A stretch of 64,000 bases of DNA. It comes from Sphingobacterium multivorum. GTDB taxonomy: Bacteria; Bacteroidota; Bacteroidia; Sphingobacteriales; Sphingobacteriaceae. The notes beneath the pieces are model-generated. The model was not told the DNA's origin and searched no databases. It saw only the letters and a list, made by a program, of their open reading frames with translations. Location: assembly GCF_039511225.1 (NCBI RefSeq), contig NZ_CP154261.1, forward strand, positions 2,046,001 to 2,110,000, given 5' to 3'. Position numbers and translations under genes: made by a program. Below, piece after piece: positions 54,805-62,705 of this stretch. Positions within the stretch are counted from its first letter, which is position 1; the number at the start of each line of letters is the position of its first letter.

Positions 54805-54869
54805 AAAAAAAGGTTTTCAAACGGGGAGAATGAAAACCTTAAATAACCAATTATAAACCTAAATTATGA
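54805..54869 (-). ncRNA. candidate small RNA, about 65 nt, minus strand
   Basis: A minus-strand promoter (see 54875-54906) should start transcription near 54869. An intrinsic terminator ends it: arms AAGGTTTTCA and TGAAAACCTT around 11 nt, followed by a T run down to 54805. No reading frame fits between. The RNA contains AATTGGTTATT, complementary to AATAACCAAT in the SusC leader at 46446 and 46511, and TTTAGGTT, complementary to AACCTAAA just before the other SusC start (27345-27352). A trans-acting regulator of susC-like mRNAs is therefore possible. The alternative is that the plus strand here is the relic of a SusC-type leader. Confidence 0.4.
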
Positions 54870-54874
54870 TGATA

Positions 54875-54906
54875 CAAATGTAAGTGTATTTACTACACTA
54901 TGCAAA
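54875..54906 (-). promoter_or_regulatory. complete leftward Bacteroidota promoter with internal inverted repeat
   Basis: TTTG (54906-54903), a 20-bp spacer and TACATTTG (54882-54875) match the TTTG…TAnnTTTG consensus with near-ideal spacing; it is one of the two complete promoters noticed in the window. Within the spacer AGTGTA and TACACT (54883-54888, 54894-54899) form an inverted repeat where a repressor could bind. Confidence 0.55.
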
Positions 54907-55079
54907 TTTATTTTAAAAAATAATTGAATCGACTTTAAACAAGCTATAGGAAGTCGCTATTTTTATAGGAGTAAACTGTATTTTTGACGAAACGGACTGC
55001 TATCTGCATTCTTTTTAAACGCTGTGGCTTTGTGGACTTTAAAAAGTATCCGTTGTAGACAAATAGCTATTTTAGAAGC

Positions 55080-55577
55080 ATGGAAAATTTAGAAGTATGG
55101 ATGCGTGGACCTATTGAAGGGGTACCCGCTCTTCTCCAACCTGTTGCGCATGCACTTTTGCAAGTTGAAGAAGATGTTTTGAAGTATACCGCACAAATAT
55201 CCTCAGCGCAGCTTTGGACAAAACCGGGTGGCAATGCCAGTATAGGTTTTCATCTGCAACATATTCGCGGAGTAATCGATCGCATGTTTACTTACGCAGA
55301 AGGCAAGCCCTTATCGGAAGAACAATTTGATTACCTTCGAAATGAAGGAGCTGACAACGTCGGCCTGAGTACTTCATTTCTGGTCGAACACTTACATCAA
55401 CAGATCAAACATTCTTTGCAAAAATTAAAGCTTATTGATCCGGACACCTTGACGGAAATACGTTTCTTGGGTAGAAAACGGATTCCTACGACCTTGATCG
55501 GCCTGTTGTTCCACGCTGCAGAGCATGCACAGCGCCATGTCGGCCAATTACTGGTAACAGCACGATGTCTTAGCTAA
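55080..55577 (+). CDS. DinB-family protein
   Basis: A 165-residue four-helix-bundle protein. The metal-binding histidines of the fold are visible in SIGFHLQHIRGVIDRM and in HAAEHAQRHVGQLL near the C-terminus. Family members are thiol-dependent transferases or have unknown roles. No signal peptide. It is convergent with an HxlR gene. Confidence 0.82.
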   Translation: MENLEVWMRGPIEGVPALLQPVAHALLQVEEDVLKYTAQISSAQLWTKPGGNASIGFHLQHIRGVIDRMFTYAEGKPLSEEQFDYLRNEGADNVGLSTSFLVEHLHQQIKHSLQKLKLIDPDTLTEIRFLGRKRIPTTLIGLLFHAAEHAQRHVGQLLVTARCLS

Positions 55578-55606
55578 AAACAATATATATTTTTGTCAGC
55601 TAAAGT

Positions 55607-55969
55607 CTATGATTTTTGAACCTGTTGTAACTTCTCGCCCCATTTCCCTAGTTCTCGAATAATTGGTTTGAGTTCATAACCCAGTGCAGTCAGCTCGTAT
55701 AGTACGCGTGCCGGTACCTCTGCATATACAGTACGTTTAACAATGTTATCATCTTCCAGCTTGCGCAATTGTAAGGTGAGCATACGTTCAGTGATACCTG
55801 GTAAACATCTTTTGATTTCCGAATAACGTAGCGCGCCATTGATGAGATAACAGCATATGGCTAGGGCCCATTGACCTCCGATCACATTAGCGGCAAAGAC
55901 TTCGGGGCAATTATGCTCAAGTTGCTTTTTATTTGAAAAGTTAGTGGAGCTCGTCTTGATTTTAGTCAT
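55607..55969 (-). CDS. HxlR-family transcriptional regulator
   Basis: From the ATG at 55969 it has 120 residues; an upstream ATG at 55996 is less likely. HxlR marks: CPEVFAANVIGGQWALAICCYLINGALRYSEIKRCLPGITERMLTLQLRKLEDDNIV and VLYELTALGYELKPIIRELGKWG. Cysteines at the start of the domain and in AICC could be redox sensors. It is divergent from a flavodoxin-fold reductase at 56129, which it probably controls. Confidence 0.88.
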   Translation of the reverse strand: MTKIKTSSTNFSNKKQLEHNCPEVFAANVIGGQWALAICCYLINGALRYSEIKRCLPGITERMLTLQLRKLEDDNIVKRTVYAEVPARVLYELTALGYELKPIIRELGKWGEKLQQVQKS

Positions 55970-56128
55970 ACGCACATTTTTTATAGTACCTAACATTGGG
56001 TTACAGATAAGCCAAAATAGGAATTATGTCGCTATTTTTAAATCATAGTCCTGTCGTTTATTAAAACTGCCGCTACGAATCGGCTAAATGTGGCGGCTTG
56101 TGCATATATAGATACATAAATAAAAAAA

Positions 56129-56659
56129 ATGAAAACATTAATAGTCGTTATTCACCCCAATTTTGCTGCTTCCGTCGTAAATAAAAGTTGGGTTAAAGCC
56201 TTGGAAAATCAACCTGAGTTGTATGACATCCATCAACTGCACCAAGTGTATGCTGATGATAAAATTGATGTCTCTGCAGAACAGCAGATGATGGAGAAAT
56301 ATGATAAAATAGTCTTTCAATTTCCCTTTTATTGGTTTAACTGTCCGCCGTTTTTCAAGCAATGGCTGGATGAAGTGCTTACCTATGGATGGGCTTATGG
56401 TAAGAACAGTGGCTACAAACTGGAAGGAAAGAAAATCGCATTAGCAATTTCTGCGGGGATAGACGAGCAGGAATATGGGGAGACGGGGAAGTACAAATAT
56501 AGCATGGAGCAATTAACAAGTCCTTTTGAAATTACTTTTGATTATGTTAAAGCGGATTATCAAAAACCTTTCGTCTTTTATGGAATTGAAAAAGAGTCAT
56601 CCCCCGCATGGGTAGAAGAGGGCGTCACGCGCTATCTCCGTTTTTTGGAGCAACTATAG
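56129..56659 (+). CDS. NAD(P)H dehydrogenase (quinone), flavodoxin-like
   Basis: A 176-residue flavodoxin_2 protein. It starts MKTLIVVIHPNF (phosphate region), followed by IVFQFPFYWFNCPPFFKQWLDEVLTYGWAYG, which is nearly diagnostic for MdaB/KefF-type quinone reductases, and KLEGKKIALAISAGIDEQEYG. It carries out two-electron reduction of quinones, protecting against redox cycling. Divergent from an HxlR regulator, a usual pairing. Confidence 0.9.
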   Translation: MKTLIVVIHPNFAASVVNKSWVKALENQPELYDIHQLHQVYADDKIDVSAEQQMMEKYDKIVFQFPFYWFNCPPFFKQWLDEVLTYGWAYGKNSGYKLEGKKIALAISAGIDEQEYGETGKYKYSMEQLTSPFEITFDYVKADYQKPFVFYGIEKESSPAWVEEGVTRYLRFLEQL

Positions 56660-56736
56660 TTAATAAGTATCAGGGCTTGTTTATTGTTGCTTAGCTATTG
56701 TTATTAATGAATCCGTCGAACGAAACAGGCTTGTCA

Positions 56737-56764
56737 AGAAAGCATCTTTCTCAAGATGCTTTCT
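56737..56764. terminator. hairpin terminator between the reductase and SDR genes
   Basis: Perfect 12-bp arms AGAAAGCATCTT and AAGATGCTTTCT around TCTC, followed by CTTTGTTGTTTT on the plus strand. It lies between convergent genes and could serve both. Confidence 0.7.
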
Positions 56765-56774
56765 CTTTGTTGTT

Positions 56775-57530
56775 TTACCGTGTAGTATAACCACCATTGG
56801 CAAAAATGGTCTGCCCTGTTATCCACCAACCATCGGTGACCAAGAATTCCACCAAAGGCGCAATGTCTTTTATATCGGTTAGCCCACCTAATGCTGAAGC
56901 AGATTTATGGTAAGCAACAGCGTCTTCGCTTTCCTGTCCATAGAAAAATGGCGTATCCATTGGCCCCGGGGCTACAGCAGTAACCGAAATTCCCCGTTCT
57001 CCAAATTCTTTTGAAGCAGCTCGCGTAAAATGCTCTACTGGAGCTTTCAGTCCTTCATAAGTAGAGTATAATCCCGTATAGGCCGCCAATAATGAGGTAA
57101 CAATCGTACAGATTTTGCCATTTGCATTCAGTTTTTTACCCGCCTCCCTAATAAAGAAATAAGCAACTTTTGAATTGATGTCACTCATGCTGTCATATTC
57201 TTCGACCGTGGTATCCACAATTGGCTTTTTCAATACTTTACCGACCGTATTAATGGCGATATCTACGCCACCAAACTGCTCAATTGCGACATCAAAAAGT
57301 TTCGTGATATGCTCAATTTTTGTCAGGTCCGCCTGCACTAATATTGCTTCTGCCCCTGCGGATTTGACAGCTTCCAGAGTTTGTTCAGCGTCTGCTTTGG
57401 TATTTTCACTATTGTAATGGATCACCAGCTTTGCCCCTTGAGCCGCAAAATCCCGACTTAATAATCCGCCGAGGTTTTTTGCACCACCAGCAATAAGGAC
57501 AACTTTTCCTTTTACATCATTTCTTGCCAT
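56775..57530 (-). CDS. short-chain dehydrogenase/reductase
   Basis: A 251-residue SDR. The cofactor loop is IAGGAKNLGG (about 12-21), with HYNSEN suggesting NADP(H); then DLTKIEHITKLFD, VDIAINTVGK (in place of the usual NNAG), IVTSLLAAYTGLYSTYEGLK with the catalytic Tyr-x3-Lys, and APGPMDTPFFYG. The C-terminus WWITGQTIFANGGYTTR is canonical. Substrate unknown. It lies 50 bp from an AraC-type gene on the same strand; co-regulation is likely. Confidence 0.92.
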   Translation of the reverse strand: MARNDVKGKVVLIAGGAKNLGGLLSRDFAAQGAKLVIHYNSENTKADAEQTLEAVKSAGAEAILVQADLTKIEHITKLFDVAIEQFGGVDIAINTVGKVLKKPIVDTTVEEYDSMSDINSKVAYFFIREAGKKLNANGKICTIVTSLLAAYTGLYSTYEGLKAPVEHFTRAASKEFGERGISVTAVAPGPMDTPFFYGQESEDAVAYHKSASALGGLTDIKDIAPLVEFLVTDGWWITGQTIFANGGYTTR

Positions 57531-57580
57531 AATAATTTAAATTTTGATTATAGCAAATCTCACAAATGTTAAGGAACCTC

Positions 57581-57970
57581 TTATGGTGAACTTTTCGCTT
57601 TTTTCAATTGACGAAATTGTGAAGGCGACATGCCTTCATATTTTTTAAAAAATTTGGTGAAGTTGGACGGGTCGTATGTCAGCATTTGTGCAATTTTCGC
57701 AATGGTCAAATCGCTATTAACGAGTAGGTCCTTGATACAAGCTAATATCTTTTGTACATAAAAATAGCAGGGATGATTTCCGGAAGTTTCCTGTATAATC
57801 TTGATAAGATGCTTTTGTGAAACACAGAGTATGTTGGCGATATCCTGAAGCTCCATCATTTCTATGCTGTCTCCACGAACCAATTCCGCTAAATGACGAT
57901 CTAAAAAGTTAAAATATTGAATCGTAATCTCTTCACTTCTTTTTCTATTGGAGAGCAATGCTGTGTTCAT
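57581..57970 (-). CDS. AraC-type DNA-binding protein (domain only)
   Basis: Starting at 57970 (MNTALLSNRKRSEEIT…) gives 129 residues; the frame extends to 58084, but the added residues are atypical. The C-terminal two-HTH AraC domain is MMELQDIANILCVSQKHLIKIIQETSGNHPCYFYVQKI and LTIAKIAQMLTYDPSNFTKFFKKYEGMSPSQFRQL. There is no separate ligand-binding domain, so it resembles the short AraC proteins related to stress regulators. The SDR gene lies 50 bp downstream. Confidence 0.82.
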   Translation of the reverse strand: MNTALLSNRKRSEEITIQYFNFLDRHLAELVRGDSIEMMELQDIANILCVSQKHLIKIIQETSGNHPCYFYVQKILACIKDLLVNSDLTIAKIAQMLTYDPSNFTKFFKKYEGMSPSQFRQLKKAKSSP

Positions 57971-58206
57971 TTTAATTCCTTTCCGAATTGTTAGGTTAAA
58001 TATAAACAAATAATACTGGACGTAATATTTTTTACCTGAATAATCGAGAATTCCGCGTAATGGACTCGTCAACGTTATAGACAAAGATTTTTATCCTCGA
58101 CACTGCTCTTGATCACCCGAACGATTAATTTGTAAATTCGTATACTTGTAGAATTCTAAGAGGAATTCGTAATTTTTATAATCCCGCATAAAAATAAACT
58201 GAGTAT

Positions 58207-58887
58207 ATGCAGATACTTTTAGTAGAAGACGATCGCCGTATTAGCAGCTTTGTTGTTAAAGGTCTAGAAGAGATGGGCCACAAGGTCATTTTGGTTGAAT
58301 CTGCGGAAGCGGCACGTGAATGGATCAATGCGGATTCATTGGACATTGTCGTACTCGATATTATGTTGCCCGGAATAGATGGTATACAATTTACGAAGAT
58401 GATCCGATATCGAAAAAATCATATTCCAATATTGATTTTAAGTGCCTTAGGAGAAGTTGAAGATAAAGTCGAGGCCTTGGAAAGTGGTGCTGATGATTTT
58501 CTTGTCAAACCCTTTTCCTTTAAGGAATTGGTTAGCCGTATCAAAGCTTTGGTACGCCGCGACAATTATAAAAACGTACCAAAGGATAGCTGCGTAGAAA
58601 TTCATGATTTAAAAGTGGATCTTGAACGGTATGAAGTCCATAAGAATGGTAAAAATATCGATCTATCACCTAAAGAATTTAAACTGTTGAAGTATCTGAT
58701 CGAAAATCGCAATAAAACCCTTTCAAGAACAGCGATCTTACAGGCCGTCTGGGGAATTGATTTTGATAATAATACCAATGTTGTCGATGTATACGTTTCT
58801 TATTTAAGAGGTAAGATTGATGCGGGGAGTGATACCTCCATTATCAAAACGGTGAAAGGGGTAGGTTATATGCTCACAACGGACTGA
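58207..58887 (+). CDS. OmpR-type response regulator
   Basis: A 226-residue protein: receiver with acidic residues D8/D9, D51 in VVLDIMLPG and K in LVKPFSF; winged-helix output about 130-226 (VDLERYEVHKNGKNIDLSPKEFKLLKYLIENRNKTLSRTAIL, TNVVDVYVSYLRGKID, TVKGVGYML). It is followed two bases later by its kinase, then by a metal-type efflux operon, the layout of CusRS/CzcRS systems. TTCTAAT repeats with 10-11 bp period before the efflux genes are candidate sites. Confidence 0.95.
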   Translation: MQILLVEDDRRISSFVVKGLEEMGHKVILVESAEAAREWINADSLDIVVLDIMLPGIDGIQFTKMIRYRKNHIPILILSALGEVEDKVEALESGADDFLVKPFSFKELVSRIKALVRRDNYKNVPKDSCVEIHDLKVDLERYEVHKNGKNIDLSPKEFKLLKYLIENRNKTLSRTAILQAVWGIDFDNNTNVVDVYVSYLRGKIDAGSDTSIIKTVKGVGYMLTTD

Positions 58888-58889
58888 CC

Positions 58890-60236
58890 ATGAATTTAAA
58901 GATTCGACTCACACTCTTTTCTACCTTGGTATTCACCATCATTTTTGGGCTTGCAACGCTAGTCATCTACTGGATATTTTATAATTCTTCTGAACGACAT
59001 CTGATAAGCTCGCTGGAAAAAAATGCGAAGATAGCCGGTATTTATTACCTTGAAGCCGACGAACAGAGCCCGCTAAAGCACATGGAGTCCAAAAATCAAT
59101 ATGAAAGTCTGGTCAAGCGCGCGATGGTAGCCGTTTATAACGCAGCGGGGAAGGTGAGTTATGGTGGTATGCGGTTTGATAATCAAGTTAATACAGATTT
59201 GCTGAACCAGCTGAAAATAGACAAAACGGTTTATTTTAAAACAGCCGATAGCTTTTATTTTGGTTTGTATTATCCCGATAATCAGGGCGATTTCTTTGTG
59301 TTTGTCAAAGAGTCCAGCGCAGATTTTGATCATCAGTTGAACCGTTTACTCATTACGCTTGTCTTTGTTTTTCTCGTTGCGTTGGTTAGTATTGCCTTGT
59401 TGTCGGCCTGGCTGAGTAAGTATGCTTATCTGCCCATTCGTAAAGTGATCCAAGAAATTCAGCATAAAGATTTAAGTACCATTCAGGAGCCCTTGACCGC
59501 CATAAAAACCAAGGATGAACTCCAGGATCTGATTGAAAGTTATAATGCACTCCTACGTCGGATCAGTGAAAATATGATTATCAGAAAGAACTTTGTAAGT
59601 TATGTTTCCCACGAGTTCCGAACGCCTTTAGCAGGTATCCTGGGCTCAATGGAGGTCTTCGGCGCAAAAGTTAGAACGGAGGAAGAATACCGTGAACTGG
59701 CCGAAACCATTACCGAGCATGTGAACTTTCTGAATCAGCTTATTGGTAATTTTCTATTACTGACCGAAGATCAGGCCCTGAAACGTTCCCTGGAAACCTT
59801 TCGTATCGATGAGATCGTGTGGGACCTTGTACCTAAATTTTCGAGATCATTTGCCGTACCCTTGAAAGTCGATATAGAGGTCGACGAGCCACAATACTTT
59901 AATTTTCGGGGCAACAAGATGCTCGTCTCCCTTTCGATCTCTAATTTAATCGAAAACGCACTGAAATATGCAAATGGGCAAGAAGTGCTTATCCGAATGA
60001 CCAGTGCAGATGGCAGACTGTCTTTACAAATTATAGATCACGGCATCGGTATCCCAAAGGCCGAACTGGAGTCAGTGAAACAGACTTTTTATCGTGGGTC
60101 AAATGTCGGTCAGGTGAAGGGTAGCGGCATAGGCCTCTCATTTGCACAAATCGTTTTTAAGGACCAGGGCGTAGACTTTGATATTCGCTCGAACCATCTG
60201 GGAACTACCGTATCACTGCTATTCCCTAAATTCTAA
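58890..60236 (+). CDS. sensor histidine kinase of the efflux locus
   Basis: A 448-residue membrane kinase: two helices (about 7-29 and 150-172) enclose a periplasmic sensor of about 120 residues, then HAMP and the H-box SHEFRTPLAGI with H241. The ATPase has ENALKYAN (N-box), DHGIGIP (G1), GSGIGLSFAQ (G2). Its stop overlaps the first TTCTAAT repeat of the presumed operator. The signal is unknown, perhaps a metal or a membrane-active compound, given the efflux genes downstream. Confidence 0.93.
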   Translation: MNLKIRLTLFSTLVFTIIFGLATLVIYWIFYNSSERHLISSLEKNAKIAGIYYLEADEQSPLKHMESKNQYESLVKRAMVAVYNAAGKVSYGGMRFDNQVNTDLLNQLKIDKTVYFKTADSFYFGLYYPDNQGDFFVFVKESSADFDHQLNRLLITLVFVFLVALVSIALLSAWLSKYAYLPIRKVIQEIQHKDLSTIQEPLTAIKTKDELQDLIESYNALLRRISENMIIRKNFVSYVSHEFRTPLAGILGSMEVFGAKVRTEEEYRELAETITEHVNFLNQLIGNFLLLTEDQALKRSLETFRIDEIVWDLVPKFSRSFAVPLKVDIEVDEPQYFNFRGNKMLVSLSISNLIENALKYANGQEVLIRMTSADGRLSLQIIDHGIGIPKAELESVKQTFYRGSNVGQVKGSGIGLSFAQIVFKDQGVDFDIRSNHLGTTVSLLFPKF

Positions 60237-60258
60237 TCCTTTTCTAATCTCTTCTAAT
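60231..60258 (+). promoter_or_regulatory. TTCTAAT direct repeats, candidate response-regulator site
   Basis: Three copies of TTCTAAT start at 60231, 60242 and 60252 (period 11 then 10 bp), as OmpR/PhoB-type regulators bind. They lie 23 bp upstream of the -33 element of the efflux operon, and the first one overlaps the kinase stop codon. Confidence 0.5.
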
Positions 60259-60280
60259 TAAACTTTAATTTAACCTAAAG

Positions 60281-60309
60281 TTGCCTGTAATCTCTGTCCG
60301 TTAGTTTTG
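60281..60309 (+). promoter_or_regulatory. promoter of the efflux operon
   Basis: TTG at 60281-60283, an 18-bp spacer and TAGTTTTG at 60302-60309 match the Bacteroidota consensus. The GTG start is only 18 bp further on, so the leader is very short. Confidence 0.6.
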
Positions 60310-60326
60310 TGGAAATTCAAAATTAA

Positions 60327-61598
60327 GTGAGAAAGCTACGTATTACATTATTTTTACTTCTTGGCCTGAGTAGCAAACTATTTTCACAGGAAGCGGTTGA
60401 AAGCCGTTTACGAAAATCGGAGATTGAACAGGTGTTCCTTGCGCATAACCTGAGCTTAATGGCACAACGTTTTCATATACAACAGGCTGATGCAGCAGTG
60501 CTTCAGGCAAAGCTCTGGCCCAATCCAACCATCTCAATCTCAGAGGTCAATCTTTGGAAAAATTCCAGCAGTGAATCCTTTCCTGCGCTGATCGGTCATT
60601 ATGGTAAATATCAGCAGCTGGCTGTTGAGCTGGAACAGACGATTGAAATGGCCGGGAAACGGAAAAAAAGAGTGCAATTGCAGCTTTTGGAAAAAGAGAA
60701 TGCCCGGCTTCAATTTGAAGAATTATTGCGGAATTTGAAATATGATCTCCGGAGCCAATGCCTCGAACTACAGATCTTACAGGAAAAAGAACAATTATAC
60801 AGTAGTCAGGTCGATATTTTTCAGACCCTAGCGAAGTCCTTTCAAAATCAATGGAAAGAAGGCAATGTGAGTGAAATGGACTATCTCAGGATTGAAAGTG
60901 AGTCGATTGCGTTTGGGAATAAACTTAACGAAATCCAGCAGGAAAAAATTGCAAAAATGAATGCAGTTGCGAGCTATCTAGGAGATAAGGGGACTGCACT
61001 TTACATTTCGGATACGATAGGTATGCCACTTTTTCTCCTGGGGACGAAACAGGAATGGAAAATGATGGCCCTGGAAAACCGTAGCGACTATAAAATCATC
61101 CACAATACCTGGAAGAAAAGTAATGCGCAGTTGGAAATCGAAAAAGCAGAACGTACACCAGATCTCAAGGTATCAATGAATTATGACCGGGGCGGAAATA
61201 TCATGCGCGATTTTATAGGCCTGGGTGTTGCTATGGATCTTCCTTTATTTAATCGAAACCAGGGGAATATCAAAGTTGCTGAACTGGAACTTGAGAAAAA
61301 TAAAGTTGAAATCGCGCAATTTCGTATCGATATAGAACGAGAGATCGACTTTCTTTCGGCGCGTTTGAGCAATCTTGAAACTAGTTTGAAGACGATGGAT
61401 ACAGGCTTTGATCATAAACTGAATGTCGCACTTGAACGCTATGTCCGCAATTTTCAAGAACGACGGTTGACCATCGTTGAATTTATAGACTTTATCAATA
61501 ATTACATGGAAAACAAAGAATCAATATTGGAGCGCAGGGCACAATACCTTCAGTATAAGGAAGAATTGACGTATTTAATCGGAAAGGATATTGTCTAA
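60327..61598 (+). CDS. TolC-family outer-membrane efflux protein
   Basis: A 423-residue protein read from GTG, with a signal peptide of about 20 residues (MRKLRITLFLLLGLSSKLFS). The outer-membrane efflux pattern is repeated: QAKLWPNPTISISE and YGKYQQLAVELEQTIEMAGKRKKRVQL in the first half, then RTPDLKVSMNYDRGGN, GVAMDLPLFNRNQGNI and ERYVRNFQERRLTIVEFIDF in the second. It forms the outer-membrane channel of the RND pump encoded downstream. Its stop overlaps the adaptor's ATG (TAATG). Confidence 0.92.
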   Translation: MRKLRITLFLLLGLSSKLFSQEAVESRLRKSEIEQVFLAHNLSLMAQRFHIQQADAAVLQAKLWPNPTISISEVNLWKNSSSESFPALIGHYGKYQQLAVELEQTIEMAGKRKKRVQLQLLEKENARLQFEELLRNLKYDLRSQCLELQILQEKEQLYSSQVDIFQTLAKSFQNQWKEGNVSEMDYLRIESESIAFGNKLNEIQQEKIAKMNAVASYLGDKGTALYISDTIGMPLFLLGTKQEWKMMALENRSDYKIIHNTWKKSNAQLEIEKAERTPDLKVSMNYDRGGNIMRDFIGLGVAMDLPLFNRNQGNIKVAELELEKNKVEIAQFRIDIEREIDFLSARLSNLETSLKTMDTGFDHKLNVALERYVRNFQERRLTIVEFIDFINNYMENKESILERRAQYLQYKEELTYLIGKDIV

Positions 61599-62704
61599 TG
61601 AAAGGGAACTTTTTAATGCCACTGACACTCATGTCCATATGTTTATTGTGGAGCTGTCAATCAACGAAAAATGAAGAGCAGGTTACGCCGCCAACCAAAG
61701 GGTTTTGCCTCAGCGCAGATTTCAAAAACCAAATTAAAATTGATTCAATACAGAAGCGGGTGGTATTTGAACAGATCGCTTTAAATGGGGTCATTCAATA
61801 CGATCAGGATGAGCTTGCTGCACTAAAGAGCCCGATACCCGGTATCGTGCAGTCTGTCTCCGTCAAGATGGGTGATTATGTGGAGAAGGGACAGATTCTC
61901 GTATCGCTTAAAGGGACCTCGGTCAATGATTTAGGAAAGGAGCTGCGTGAGCTGGAGAATAGCAAGCGCTTGGTGGAGAGTAAATTGGCAAGTCTTCGCA
62001 GTCTACTGAAAGATGGTATGGCTTCCCAACGGGAACTGGAAGAGATGGAAAGTGAATTGAAAGCCACACAAATCGGAATACGTCATGTAAAGGCCAATAT
62101 GAATCTGCTCAATGGATCATCAGAAAATGGCCTATTTTACATCCGTGCACCCAAAGCGGGTTATATAGTTGATAAAAAGGTGAGTCCTGGTATGACAGTG
62201 GGTGATGATGCCGAATTACTTTCAGTAAGTAAACTGAATGAAGTATGGGTTTCGGTCAATATTTATGCAAATAATTTACCCTTTGTGAAAAATGGTGCGC
62301 CTGTCAAAATTACCACCTTAGCCTATAAAGGAGAATCTTTTGATGGCTATATTGATCAGGTTGCCAATTTCTTTGATCCGGAAGAACGTGTCGTCAAGGC
62401 GCGCGTAAAGTTGTTGAACAAAGACCTGAGGTTAAAGCCGGGCATGAGTGTGGATGTATTGGTGGAAAAAGCTGTTTCAGGACAAGAACAGCAGATGCTG
62501 GCTATTCCCAAAGATGCCATCATTCTGCATAATAACCAGAATTTCGTGGTGCTGTACAAAAATGACTGCGACCTGTCCGTAAAGCCTGTGGATATTGTTG
62601 CTGAGAATGAAACCTATGCTTTTGTCAAAACAGGAATAGCCGAAGGAGATCAGGTGTTGACAGAAAATGAGCTGATTGTATTTGATGAATTGATAAATAG
62701 ATAG
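61598..62704 (+). CDS. RND efflux periplasmic adaptor, lipoprotein
   Basis: A 368-residue lipoprotein (lipobox LLWSC, Cys at about 20). Domains follow the adaptor order: membrane-proximal and biotinyl-lipoyl halves (IVQSVSVKMGDYVEKGQILVSLKG and FYIRAPKAGYIVDKKVSPGMTVGDDAELLSVSKL) around a coiled hairpin (about 105-160), then a beta-barrel (VWVSVNIYAN…) and RLKPGMSVDVLVEK. It belongs to the metal-type (CusB/CzcB) class by context. It overlaps the TolC gene by one base and is followed immediately by the pump gene. Confidence 0.92.
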   Translation: MKGNFLMPLTLMSICLLWSCQSTKNEEQVTPPTKGFCLSADFKNQIKIDSIQKRVVFEQIALNGVIQYDQDELAALKSPIPGIVQSVSVKMGDYVEKGQILVSLKGTSVNDLGKELRELENSKRLVESKLASLRSLLKDGMASQRELEEMESELKATQIGIRHVKANMNLLNGSSENGLFYIRAPKAGYIVDKKVSPGMTVGDDAELLSVSKLNEVWVSVNIYANNLPFVKNGAPVKITTLAYKGESFDGYIDQVANFFDPEERVVKARVKLLNKDLRLKPGMSVDVLVEKAVSGQEQQMLAIPKDAIILHNNQNFVVLYKNDCDLSVKPVDIVAENETYAFVKTGIAEGDQVLTENELIVFDELINR

Positions 62705-62705
62705 G

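Larger units (their letters stand above)
54629..55079. other. 451-bp region with terminator and small RNA candidate
   Basis: No protein-coding gene is seen. Left to right it holds the plus-strand terminator (54654-54681), a minus-strand terminator (54805-54840), an AATAACCAAT copy (54842-54851), and a minus-strand promoter (54875-54906) with an inverted repeat between its two boxes. Confidence 0.5.
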
